Source: Nereocystis luetkeana (Eukaryota; Sar; Phaeophyceae; Laminariales; Laminariaceae). Taken from it: 64,000 nucleotides of DNA. This document shows, in pieces, positions 46,947-57,342 of the stretch. Position numbers and translations under genes: made by a program. The stretch is from contig JARUPZ010000003.1 in assembly GCA_031213475.1 (NCBI GenBank), positions 10,062,463-10,126,462 on the forward strand, read 5' to 3'. The notes under the pieces are model-generated. The model worked only from the letters and a program-made list of their open reading frames with translations, was not told the origin of the DNA and searched no databases. Position 1 is the first letter of the stretch, and each line of letters opens with the position of its first letter.

Positions 46947-47533
46947 CTAGTAGTAGCGCCAGACAACAATACCTGCACTATACCACGGCGGGGAGAGAGG
47001 ATCGTCGCTATAATGTACCACACCGGTTCAATCCCATCTCTGCCGAGCGAATTCACGGGGACTCGGCGGGCGGTTTTTGTACGTGAGAGGAAAGACGGCG
47101 CTCTTCAATCGGCACTTATTCGTATGTTTTGGTACCTGAGAGGAAAAGGTGGCACTATATATAGAGGGACTACAACTGTTTGTTCAATATACCAAGTAAT
47201 CTTTTTTTCTTGGCCCTTTTGTGACCCGATTGACTTCATCCTATCAAAATAGCATACAGGGGAAAATGTGTCGAAGGGCAACGAGGGTTACTTGCACCAT
47301 CGGCCGTATGGAGCAGCCCGAGCTGCTCCCGGGGTATACAGGACGTGTCCGACCTGCAAATGCCAAGAAACCGTGTACGTACGTACGTACGTACGCACCA
47401 AAACGGCACGTGCGCGCAGGCAGAACAATCTGGTTATCTTTTTGTAATGAATGAGGAACGCTATGATATCCGAGGAGCGCAAGGCGCGACGAGGATTTCG
47501 CAATCCTCTTCCGCACATACGTAATCATCGGAT

Positions 47534-47536
47534 GGT

Positions 47537-47566
<30 letters not shown>
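47534..47566. repeat. Poly-G tract
   Basis: More than 30 consecutive G residues. Confidence 0.95.
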
Positions 47567-47567
<1 letters not shown>

Positions 47568-48061
47568 GACGAAAACTGCTCCTGTTGAAGATAACGCAAG
47601 GCAGTTGTCACGAATCCATGGGGTTTCCGCCTAAATAGTTCGGGGGCTTCACTCCGAAGGGGATATATAGGGGGTGCGGTTGGTTACCTGACGGCCGAAA
47701 CGGCTGAGGTGGCCGGCGTCGCCCACTTCGTAGCAGGGTGTTTGTGAAGAACTCCCTTAAAAAACCAATTTTGGTTGGGTTCCTTGTCGTCGGTTTTTTG
47801 TGCCAGGCATGCAGATGACCCCAACCCACGACCCGATCTTATCGGAGAGCGTTTTTTCCATAATTTCCAAAGTTTGGAAATAATTGGAGATATGTATCAA
47901 TATACGGAGGCGTTCTGTTACTATTCGTGAAATTCTCCAGAAGCAAAAAAATCAAGTCCGTTAAATTTCACGTACTTTTGAAAAAAAAGAACAGGAAAAT
48001 ATGGAAGATTGAAAAATTGCGCGAAAAAGTGGGGAAAAAGCTCTCCGATATAAATGACCCT

Positions 48062-48162
48062 TAGACCCTTCTAGTGCAAACTGCTGTCCCGTGGGGACAA
48101 GCCGCTCAAATTTTAAGCGGCTTAACCCCCCAAAACGGGTGTGTAATTTGCCCTGAAAGGCA
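48062..48162. mobile_element. MITE-B copy (diverged)
   Basis: The outline is kept (GACCCTTCTAG, CTGTCCCGTGGGGACAAGC, GCCCTGAAAGG). The core stem has changed to CCGCTCAAATTTTAAGCGGC. Confidence 0.6.
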
Positions 48163-48189
48163 AAAAGTGTGGTCAAGATCGACTCTTGA

Positions 48190-48308
48190 AACTCGCTATT
48201 CTTGGCTTGGGTTTTAATTTTGGTCTTGTGGAAGATATTCATGGGTTTAACTCGCTATTTTTGGCTTGGGTTTTAATTTTGGTCTTGTGGAAGATATTCA
48301 TGGGTTTT
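48190..48308. repeat. 59-bp tandem duplication
   Basis: Two nearly identical units starting AACTCGCTATT and ending ATATTCATGGGTTT. They differ by one base near the start. Confidence 0.9.
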
Positions 48309-48548
48309 GGTCTTATTTCTACCTGGGTGTTTATATGCAGTCGGAAGGAGGGAGCAACAAACCCACCCAAATAGGTTCCACAACGAAGTTCTTTGCAAAT
48401 ATCCATGATGATGACGGCAGTGATCGATACCCCGTATTTCACTCCCCCGTCGCTGTTCCCAGTTCCCAGCAGCAGGGTCAATATTGAAAATATTTTTCTT
48501 AGACGTGAAAGGCTGAAGAAATAAAGTGGCCTACAGTGCGCACAGTTC

Positions 48549-48655
48549 TTACGGGGGGTCATACATAGTAAATAGGGTCTCTACGGTAAACACAAAAACC
48601 TATGTATTCACTTGTTTTTACTAACGATATTTGGTCGTGTTCACTATGGTCCCAT
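48549..48655. mobile_element. MITE-A copy 22 (right end lost)
   Basis: The left end is TTACGGGGGGTCATA. The right arm stops at ACTATGGTCCC. Confidence 0.75.
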
Positions 48656-48817
48656 TTCCGAAGTGTGCGTACGATGTCCTGGAAAAAAATGTGGGTGCGT
48701 GTCAGTTCGCGGGGGGGGGGGGGGGGGGGGGGCGGCAGACCCAAAAATGAGATTGCCCTTGTTATTTGTTTTTCACTTACTCGGCGGTTATTATGATTTT
48801 GAGGGTCACTATTTATA

Positions 48818-49440
48818 GGAGGGGAGCTACCCACTTTTTCGAGGAAGTGATTGAGGGTGACCGCGTACCGGACGAATAAGAACTAGGCAACAGGACCCAG
48901 CCAACCATTGGTTAGTGCTCGTGGCTCGTGGCCTCTGTCCCGTACACGGTGCGTGCCAACCATTTTATCGAATATGTGAGTGGTAAGGTCTGCTGACGGT
49001 GAAAGGATACAACTTCAACTTACTGATCCCAACCCTGAGCCAATCGGAGTGAGCCAATCAGACCCGAGCAGTCAACCAATGTATGGGGTTTACTTCGTCT
49101 TTTTTTCTCGTGTGATACGCTTTTAGTAGACGCGTGCGCTAACCATGGTATTGAGTATTTTGGTGAATTCTAAAGTTGCTCTCTTCAAGGCGAGCTTTTT
49201 CAAGGAGGGGAGCTTACCGCTTCTTCGAGAAAATGGTTGAGATCTTCGAGCAAACGGTTGAGATCTTCGAGAAAATGGTTGAGGGTCACTGCTGTGTACG
49301 AGACGAATAAAAGCCAACCGTGTGACCCAAGCCGCCTGCCAACCATTGGTTAGCAAATACGAGTCCCCTTGTCCTTTGTGTCTCGTACACAGGTAGTGTG
49401 TGCGCCAACCATTTCCTGGAATACAAGTGGTAGGCTCAGC
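48818..49440. repeat. Duplicated segment of about 200 bp with 21-bp subrepeats
   Basis: The 48818-49000 segment recurs at 49197-49440 (GGAGGGGAGCT, GACGAATAA, GCCAACCATTGGTTAG, TCCCGTACAC/TCTCGTACAC). The second copy holds three 21-bp units of CTTCGAGAAAATGGTTGAGAT at 49226-49290. Confidence 0.65.
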
Positions 49441-50172
49441 TGGAGTAGACTTGCCTCGATGCCAAGCTGACTTTTCTCGGGTGTCTTGAGACCTCTCTCA
49501 ATGCCAAGTCGACTTTCTCGGGCAATCGTAAGAGGGCAGGAGTGAGGACAGCGACCGCCGAGAGCAATTGCGTCACATATTTTATGAAGATATCGGGGGA
49601 CGTTTCCCGGAAATACGCGTGTCCATCTTGGTTACTGAGGAGAAAATCGTCGGGGGAATTCAGCGCAGCACGGATCCATGGAGATATGAAAGGGCTTCGT
49701 AGGGTTAATTTGTCTACGTTAGTCTGTCTCTGTTGAAAGCACAAAGTAACCCTCAACCATTGTCTCGGGTACCTGTGGCAGGCGGGACTACGGAGAACAT
49801 TCGAACGTGGTGAGTCGTTGTCGGGAGACGATTGAGTTGTTGTCGGTTGTCGGCCTCTTTCGTGGAACCCCGTGCACTCCGACCAGCACATGAAAGGGAT
49901 TGGATGGATTTGCTCTTTTTCGGGAGACGGTTGGTTGGTTGGTTGGTTGGTCGGCATGACCTCTCTTTGGAAGTAGGTGCCTGCTCTCCAACCGGTGGCA
50001 CTCGCGCTGCTTGTAGCTATGCTTCCGACTTGCAAGCTCCCTGCGCTGCTCTGTAAAAGTGAAACGAAGCGTAATAATGTATTGAGGGCATTGGATGTGG
50101 TGATTAATTGCCAGGAGACTTGGAACATTTTCTCCGCGGCCTCTCTATGGAACTCCCTGCACTAAAACTAAG

Positions 50173-50222
50173 TGTTGACCCTTTCAGGACTGCATTCCGG
50201 TGCCGGGGACAAAATGCTTGGA
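50173..50222. mobile_element. MITE-B fragment (left arm)
   Basis: GTTGACCCTTTCAGGACTGC to GGGGACAAAATGCTTGGA. The right arm is absent. Confidence 0.65.
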
Positions 50223-50567
50223 AGGAAGGGTATTGGGATGTAACGATTCATTGTCCGGAGACCATTTGTTTGTCGTGCGTCTTTATTGAACCCCTAACGC
50301 TGAAAATAGTCGCCAAGAGGCTATTAATTGAGCGTTGAACGTGATGATTAGGGCTTGTTTTGAGGTGACTTGACTATTGCGTTGCCGACTACCAGGTAGT
50401 TCCGAGTTGGCTGGCTATTGCCATTAGTTGCGTGGGGTAATTTGCGGAAATCTGCGTCTTGTACTGGTATCTGTCTTCCTACCACTTGTTATTCCAGATT
50501 TGGTCCGATTGGCTCGGGTTCAGGTTGGTAGGGTTGCTCTGATTGGCTTACGGTTAGGGTTACTGTT

Positions 50568-50684
50568 ACTACGGGGAGCCGTATTCAATAGGACCTACGG
50601 TACACCCAGAAACCTACCTATTTGGCTATTTTAACTACATACAATAGCCATATTTGGTCCTATTCGCTGTGGTCCCCCGTAATA
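50568..50684. mobile_element. MITE-A copy 23
   Basis: A diverged full-length copy with an extra ACATACAATAGCC in the right half. Confidence 0.8.
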
Positions 50685-50735
50685 GTTGATGCTCGTCTCG
50701 TAGGTATTCATATGAGTGTCAACCATTGTCTCGAT

Positions 50736-50842
50736 CAACCCGTTTAGAACTCCAGTCCCGTTTTTGGGGACAAACCACTCAAATCTCAAGTAACTTGTCC
50801 CCAATTGTCCCCAAAATGAGACTGCTGTCCTAAAAGGGTTGT
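50736..50842. mobile_element. MITE-B copy
   Basis: Full length with a local duplication of TTGTCCCCAA in the right arm. Confidence 0.8.
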
Positions 50843-51640
50843 AAGTTGAGAAACCGCCCTCCTGACTGCCGCGATTGTCGCTTGGACTCTTGCCTATGTT
50901 GACGTTTGGAAAGGCAAAGACAATTCGGTTGGCTCACTTCTCCACGCCCGAGCGATAACAACTACTGTAATACCAGTAGCCGTGAAGTAGCAGCCAGCCC
51001 GAAGCCCAATATAGTGACGAACCATCGTCAGGAGACGATTCGTAGTTTCGGCCTCTTCATGGAGCTCCCTATGTACACTGTACACGGTGGTCTGTTAAGG
51101 GCATTGGCTGTGACGGTTCATTGTCAAGAGACGATTGGTTAGTCGGCCTATGTATGGAACTCCCTGCACTTCATCTACTGTAGTGTCGTGTTGTAGTTCC
51201 CAACAGGCCGAAACCGTCGAGGCACCTACCTCCTGGCATGTTCACATCGCTTTGCTATGATACCTGTTTGCTATTAATAGCTACTCTGCAGGCAGCATAT
51301 ATATATATATACCTGTTATGATTCAATACACGTGCTTGGAAGTGTTCAAGCACGAATAAATATTTAACTTGTGTATACACAGCTCGACGGCTATAGGTAG
51401 GAGTGACTGCTGTAGCATGCATGTGTCTGGTGTTTGTGATTCGTGTTCATCAATACGTTGGTGTGTTGGTGTTTGTATGGTGTGTGTGGGTCGTCCTCCT
51501 GTCTGGCTGTCGTCTCTTGTCTCGTCTCGTCTCGTCTCTTTCCTCGCCCTGAAGTGCTTTTATCTGCTTCAACCATCAATTCTCAGAAGAGTATGGGTCG
51601 CCCCTTTACAAATCAGAAGCCAGTTAATCGTTCAGCGTGC

Positions 51641-51663
51641 GGCCGGCCGGCCGGCCGGCCGGT
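51641..51663. repeat. CCGG tandem repeat
   Basis: About five GGCC units. Confidence 0.85.
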
Positions 51664-52543
51664 GACGCCCAAACTTTGAAAAAATTGGCGAGATTGCCAG
51701 AGCCTTGGACCCTCCCTGCTCTCTGTCACACCATTATTAATAATAGGATACATAACTTGCGTGCATACATCGATCGCACCTGGTATGATAAAAGGAAGAC
51801 ATGAGAGATGGAGAGATGAGAGCACGCAGCAAAGCTGTACGATACGTACGTGGTTGCCATACGGCACGTAAAGTAGACAGCAGCAGCAGCATGAGTGCAG
51901 TGGTGCAGTTATTGATAGTTACGGTACCGTAAGATTTGTGTAATTGTGCAATTATTGACTGCTGTGATACTGGTCCGATTCTCTATCAGGGCCCCCAGCC
52001 GTGCTCGGTGCGATGGAGTTGCGTCCGTAGGGTGCTGCGGTTGGACTCGGCCGCTACAATCGTACGGTGATGCCATGCCGTGGTCATGCCATCATGCCAT
52101 ATATCCCCCCTTGATTTGTTGTTTTTTTGTTCTTCCCCTTTTCGAGAATCGCGGCCGTCCCGGTGTCAGGGCCTATATAGCTGACACTTTCAGCAGTCTA
52201 CAGGCAAGAGGGCGCTTATATATACATGTAGTCTACCAGAACTGTACGCTTCCATGCGCTAGTGTTGGTGTACGTGTGTCGACTCGATTCTAGCATAAAA
52301 AAACAGGCAAGGCGCTCTATATAGCCTTACCTAGGGTGGTCTACTGCTGTACACTTGCCGTTTGCTGTTTTTTTATTCGGTGTTTGTGTCGACTCCATTC
52401 AAGAGGGTCTAGAAGTCTAGAACGACGTGATGTGTGTGAAAGGCACAGGGGCTCCTCCGGCTGTGACTCGGATCGAAATAAAGGTGTTTTGGTGAGAATC
52501 GGAATCGCTTTTCGGCGAAAAAAAAAAAAAAAACGTTTTAATT

Positions 52544-52652
52544 ATTTTAGGACCGCAGTCCCGTTTGTTTGTTTGTTTTGGGGGACAAAGCAGTTGTAAT
52601 TGCTGAAATGGTTTGCGCCCGACAACGGCGGTCTGCGGTCCTGAAAAGGGTG
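52544..52652. mobile_element. MITE-B copy
   Basis: Carries an internal GTTT microsatellite expansion in the left arm. The right arm is GGTCCTGAAAAGGG. Confidence 0.7.
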
Positions 52653-52990
52653 TTCTAAAGGTCCTCTTTAGACTCCCGAGGTACACACGACTAGCGACCG
52701 AACAACAATTGTATTTGGTACTATCAACCAACCGTCTACGAGCATCGCGAGCAGCGCCCCAAGAGTACGACTATTAGTAGGATCATGCCGCGCCCGGGCC
52801 GTACGAGCGTACGAGCCCTTGCCTTGTTGTGACTCGGAAGTCCAAAACCTGTAGGCGTCCCCCGATCACGCAGTGGTCGTTGCTGTATAAATTCGGCAGT
52901 AAATCGTCTCTCTTTTGTCCGTCAGCACAGCAGCACAGCATCACTTATTTCCTGTCTGGAAGTCCACGAGAAGGATATATATATATAGCC

Positions 52991-53325
52991 GGTCGCCCCG
53001 GTGGTTCAAGTTGTTAACCTCGAATTCTACTTGTTCGAGTCCTGGGTTCGAGCCCCAGGTGGGTCGGACTTTGACTTTATTTGCAAAAATAAAAAAGGAT
53101 ATAATTGTTGAGAGCGCCTTGCAGCGTGGGTAGGCACAATTCGATGCGAGTCGACGAGGGAAGAAAAGGCTGAAATCTTCTCGCGATAAAAATGAAGGCA
53201 CGTACCGTAGCGGGAAGGGGGGAGAAGAGCCTGCTATGTGACCCAGGATCTGAGTACCGAGTTGGAAGGAGAGAGGGAAGAAGATGTGCGAAGATAATGA
53301 ATGGGATGAGAAATAAAATAAAATA
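52991..53325 (+). mobile_element. SINE1 full copy
   Basis: Complete head and body, followed by an A-rich tail. The roughly 40 bp left of it (TTTCCTGTCTGGAAGTCC and on) recur at about 53380-53420, so the locus is duplicated around the SINE. Confidence 0.85.
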
Positions 53326-54148
53326 TATATATATATAGTACTAGGTATACGAGTATATCAGTCGTTTTTTGTTTTGTTTTTATTTCCTGTCTGGAAGTCC
53401 ACGAGAAGGATATATATATATATATATTGTATATATATAATTATCCTGGTATAGTATACCAGGTACGAGTATATCAGTCGTTTTTTTGTTTTTTTTTTGG
53501 CGGAATTCTGTCGGCTCTTGCTTGAAGCTTCGAGTGAAATTGAAGGCGGAGCTATATTCGAGCCTCGATCACACGCACGCACGGCACACCCTCCTTGATG
53601 GTTTTGGTGGTGGGTAGGAAGGGGTCGCAACTCTTGCCGCTGTTCGTAGTAGCCGGTGGAAGCCGTACATCATGAAGAAAGAAAAAAAAAACGCAAAGCG
53701 AATCATCATCGATCTCTCCATGTTTTGTGATTCCATTTTTGTCTCTCCTATTTTTTGTTCTACATACTTCGTTGATGATTTAATCGTACCGGTATGAATT
53801 TACCGCGCGATTGAATCGATCGATAGTGATTGATTGAAATCGCATGGATGTACGTTACCTCACAACGATTGAATCGGCAGCCCCCTCTAGCGGTTCATAA
53901 TTCTCAGCCCTATACTAGTTTGTGTTGCCCCAGGATAAGCAAGCATCCATCAATATTCATAGCTCGGGTACCCGTTCGAAGGCAGCTTAGTTGGCTTTGT
54001 TGCTGTAGTAGCGCGTTGCGTTACGTTTTTTTTTTCTTCTTTTTTTTTTTTTTTTGCCAGAAGCGCCGAACGGCTGGCGAAAGAAGAGGCGCGCGGCTTT
54101 TTTTTTTTTTTTTTTTTTTTTTTTCCTCGTGCGGGCATTTAATTTATA

Positions 54149-54248
54149 TAACCCTTTTTAGCGCTGCAGTCCCGTTTTGGGGACAAAGTACTCAAAAATT
54201 GACTGGTTTGTTCCCACGAGGGGAATGCGGTACTTGAAGGGTTTTGAG
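54149..54248. mobile_element. MITE-B copy
   Basis: Left end TAACCCTTTTTAG, right end TTGAAGGGTTTTGA. Confidence 0.8.
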
Positions 54249-54969
54249 CGACCAGGTGGGGCACTACGGCAAGAAAAGGAGGGCAACGAGATAGTGCTGA
54301 TGGAGAGAAAGGCGTGTGAGGTGGGGCGGGGGGGGGGGGGGCAAGTGTGGCAATCAGCCAACAAAATAAGATAGAGCCACTGAGATTTTGCGCGTACTGT
54401 TGTGCTGTGCGGATGAGATGCCGCGATGCACGCCGTTTCGTGTGTGATATAATACGGCAGAAGCAGTGCTGTCATGTTTTGTACAGAGCAGGTCTACCGG
54501 TGTGTTGCAGTATGTACGAGTGCATGCCAATATATGTTGGACTGCTTTTTGAAGTAAACTCGGGGGGCGCCGGTACGTGCGTACTCACCCATGCAACGAT
54601 GACCCACCCTCGTTTTTTCTACTTTTTACACCCACCCACCTCTCCTGTCACCTACCACGAGCGAAGAAGCTGGCGTGGTCTCTTGCGAATTATACCACAC
54701 CACCCTGGACAAGAGACACAGCAGTGGTGTCTCGTCTCATCTACCGTTATTGTGTCGAGGACGGACGAGTGGGGCAGTCTATCGATAACTATTGTGAACA
54801 GCAATATTTTTATTGTGCTCGTATATACATACATGCATCGCGTACGTACGTTCACATATCGGAGTTGACCCGCTGTCATACATACTGGATGGAATGACAG
54901 GTCTCCACGAGACACATACACGGAGAGTAGTATGTACACGACAGAAAAAAAAAACGTATCATGGTACTG

Positions 54970-55090
54970 TTTTACGGGGGACTACAGTTAATAGGACCTA
55001 TGGTAACATAAAAAAACTACCAGGTATGTACGACTGAACCGTTTTTACGAACAATATTGGGTCCTGTGAACTATGGTCCCCCCGTCATAG
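54970..55090. mobile_element. MITE-A copy 24 carrying a CCAGG block
   Basis: Full length. The consensus AAACCTATATA region contains CTACCAGGTATG (55018-55026), a 7-bp gain at a TA. Confidence 0.85.
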
Positions 55091-55494
55091 TTTAATAGTA
55101 CGAAAGACATACCGGTATCATTTATTATTGATTCACCATGCACACAACGGTACAGACGTTGGCGGTGAGTCGTCCGAGTCAACCGCCGTCAGCTTCGGCG
55201 GGCAACCCGCAATACGACTACGTCGCATACAGCCGTGGTATGCACACAGCCGTAGTATGCGCATAATTTCAGTAGGATGTGACCGTTACCGGAACCTCCC
55301 GCGCGCAGATATCTTGACGTTTTGCAACGAACGGTCTTCCGACTCAGTGTGCGTCGAAGATGCACATAAGGTGACGGGGTCGGTCGTGGGGGAGACGTGC
55401 GTCGGTCCAGGGTGCGGATGGGTATGAGTGTTTTACGCTTAAACCTGCTAGTGCTTGGTACCAGGTGCTGTAGTAGTTCGGCGCCACTCCACTA

Positions 55495-55594
55495 TTAACC
55501 CTTTCAGAACCGCTTTCCCGGTCTGGGGACAAAAAACAGCCAAATTTCAAGTAGTTTGTCCCCTAGAAACGGGACTGCGGTTCTTGAGGGGTTG
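55495..55594. mobile_element. MITE-B copy abutting MITE-A
   Basis: Left TTAACCC, right GGGGTTGA. MITE-A starts at the next TA. Confidence 0.85.
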
Positions 55595-55595
55595 A

Positions 55596-55716
55596 TATTA
55601 CGGGGGACCATGTTAAGTAGGACCTACGGTTGACACAAAAAACCTACCAGGTATATATTTCGCTGTTTTTACCAACAAGAATTGGTTCTATTAGCAATGG
55701 TTCCCCCCCCCCCCCT
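55596..55716. mobile_element. MITE-A copy 25 carrying a CCAGG block
   Basis: The consensus AACCTATATATTT is here AACCTACCAGGTATATATTT (55645-55653). The right end is degraded into a C-run. Confidence 0.85.
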
Positions 55717-55862
55717 TTTATTTGTGTTGGCGTCGTCAAAACTCGAAACTCGAATTCGCTCGCAATAAGAGAGAATAAAATATGTTGGAATGTGTGTACC
55801 TGGTACCTGGTATATATTTCTGTTCGCAAGAAACGTTTTGAAAAGGGGGCAGGCGCAACAAA

Positions 55863-55892
55863 TTCTGCTTCTGCTGCTTCTGCTGCTTCTGC

Positions 55893-55925
<33 letters not shown>

Positions 55926-55945
55926 CGCTGCCGCCGCCGCCGCCG
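55863..55945. repeat. CTG/CCG triplet repeat
   Basis: CTGCTT and CTG units pass into CCG units. It is intronic, and the Leu-, Ala- or Ser-rich frames through it are artefacts. Confidence 0.9.
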
Positions 55946-56474
55946 GGCGCCGCATCCACCACCACCATCACTATGATACCACCACCGCCTCCTCCTCGTT
56001 ACGCCACTTGATATCACGATACATACTCTCGGGGGAGTATCTCACTCTTTCTTCCCTGTATAAGACAACGCCGTATCCTTGCGTGCTCCAGGAAATAGGA
56101 AATAGAGATGCGTACGTATCGTAAAGCAGTTGTTGTTGTTGTCACATCGACACATCGCCTAAAATCCATCGTAGTCCGTGGTCACAGAGCAGGCTCGAAA
56201 AACTCTTGGGGAGTGGGAGCATATACATACCTCAGTGCAAAAATAAAACACGACATCATACTCATAAAACACCATGAAATCAGATATACGTGATACGGAG
56301 TGTCTACCGGGTACACGAGTGCGTGTCTCGAATGGGGGATTTAGGATTTTACGTATACGACGTACGAGATGGTATTTAAATTTTGTTCCGTTTTTGCTTT
56401 GCTTTGCTTTGCTTTGCTTGCTTTTTTATGTGTGTGTGTGTGTTTTCCGTTTTTTCCGTTTTTTTTTTTGGCAG

Positions 56475-56960
56475 ATCTGCTCCACGGGAAGATTCAAGGG
56501 GGACGTATCGTTCGGATCGATCGTCGTAGAAAACGGAGGGAAGCTCGAGGGCAAGGTCAACTACGGAGGCTGCCGTTCCCCCCTCCCAGAAACCGAGGAC
56601 GGCGCTGGCAGCGGCGCCAACGGGAGCGGCGAGGACAGCAGTTCCTCCACCACCACCACCACCACCAAAACGAAAACCACCTCGGGTACCACCGCCGCCA
56701 AGGCCCCAACCCCGGTGGGGACGGCCACGCCTGTCACAACCCCTACGGCCACCGCCACACCCATCACCACGACGACCCCAACCAGTCCGGGCACCGTGAT
56801 GCCGTCCGTAGCCGCCACAGCGGCCGCATTCAAGAAGCCAGTTTTGGCGGCGGCTTCAGTGGGGCCGGGGTCGGGCATTGGACGGGTGAAGCTCTTGAGG
56901 GTGACAGGGGCTTCGCCGAGGTCGTCGCTGCGCCCAGTTCCCATCCAGAGCCCTGAGTAG
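56475..56960 (+). CDS. Bactofilin-like protein, exon 2
   Basis: Encodes residues 242-402 and the TAG stop. It enters in phase 0 after TTTTTTTGGCAG and completes the bactofilin domain with STGRFKGDVSFGSIVVENGG and KLEGKVNYGG (to residue 273), matching the Gly-rich last turns of the family. A low-complexity C-tail follows: Gly/Ser, a Thr run with Lys, then Pro/Thr/Ala-rich sequence ending PIQSPE. Such disordered tails on both sides of the helix are usual in bactofilins, though these are longer than in most bacterial members. The open frame left of 56475 is intron and not part of the protein. Confidence 0.85.
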   Translation: MCSTGRFKGDVSFGSIVVENGGKLEGKVNYGGCRSPLPETEDGAGSGANGSGEDSSSSTTTTTTKTKTTSGTTAAKAPTPVGTATPVTTPTATATPITTTTPTSPGTVMPSVAATAAAFKKPVLAAASVGPGSGIGRVKLLRVTGASPRSSLRPVPIQSPE

Positions 56961-57342
56961 ATTGTATTGAATGTCGTGTTTTCTTCTCCTTCTCTCTCTC
57001 TCTCTCTCTTCCCTTCCCCTCCCCCCCCCCTACCCTACCCTACCCCCTCTCCCTCTCCCTCCCTTGCTCTTTGGCCGAGTTTGAAGTCGAAGCCGAGTCT
57101 TTTTCTTTTCTGAGTCAGCCGAGCTTTGCTTTTAGCCAGTCTTAAGTCTTGTGTTAGGTCGTCGTATCGAGTTTTTATTTTCTTTTTGAGTCATCCTTTC
57201 TAAAGTCGTCGAGGCGTTTCGTCTGAACGTTTTTTTTTCTTTCTTTCTCTTCGTCTTGTGAAGTCGTGGAGTCTTGTTCTCTTAAGTCGTCTTCTGAAAC
57301 CGTCGAGTCTTCTCTCCCCAAAGTTGTTTTTTCTTTATCGCA
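56961..57342 (+). other. Probable 3'UTR of the bactofilin gene
   Basis: T- and CT-rich sequence with a CT microsatellite (56989-57010) and repeated AAGTCGTCGAG-like words at 57085-57310. The cleavage site could not be placed. Confidence 0.45.

Larger units (their letters stand above)
49805..51175. repeat. Cluster of about 60-bp repeats, six copies
   Basis: Diverged units based on GATTCATTGTCAGGAGACGA, a GGTTxGTCGGCCTCT block and ATGGAACTCCCTGCAC lie at about 49810, 49915, 50098, 50236, 51013 and 51112. Units are separated by unrelated sequence, a MITE-A and MITE-B copies. Confidence 0.55.
32705..56474 (+). other. Giant intron (23,770 bp) of the bactofilin gene
   Basis: It runs from donor GTACGA to an acceptor with a T-rich tract ending TTTGGCAG, phase 0 on both sides. 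Joining the exons gives an uninterrupted beta-helix (...VTKALK then ICSTGRFKGDV...), so no exon of this domain seems missing. The intron contains 12 MITE-A, 16 MITE-B, three SINE1 copies or fragments, a LINE fragment, several F and 50-kb-cluster repeats, and many TA-bounded motifs. No internal coding exon was recognised. The size could be inflated by misassembly, which long reads would test. Confidence 0.75.

Noticed and set aside
47371..47396. ACGT tetranucleotide runs (also 7830-7850, 12668-12680) as a fourth footprint
   Set aside because: They vary by whole units like a microsatellite and show no clean gain at TA in repeat-copy comparisons.
49436..50128. 230-codon minus-strand frame
   Set aside because: It overlaps local repeats, with duplicated residues mirroring the repeated DNA, and has no recognisable domain or splice context.
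56274..56474. Extension of bactofilin exon 2 upstream to a Met at 56274
   Set aside because: The translation is a hydrophobic Phe/Cys-rich product of a T-rich intron end. The beta-helix continues only if exon 1 is joined at 56475.
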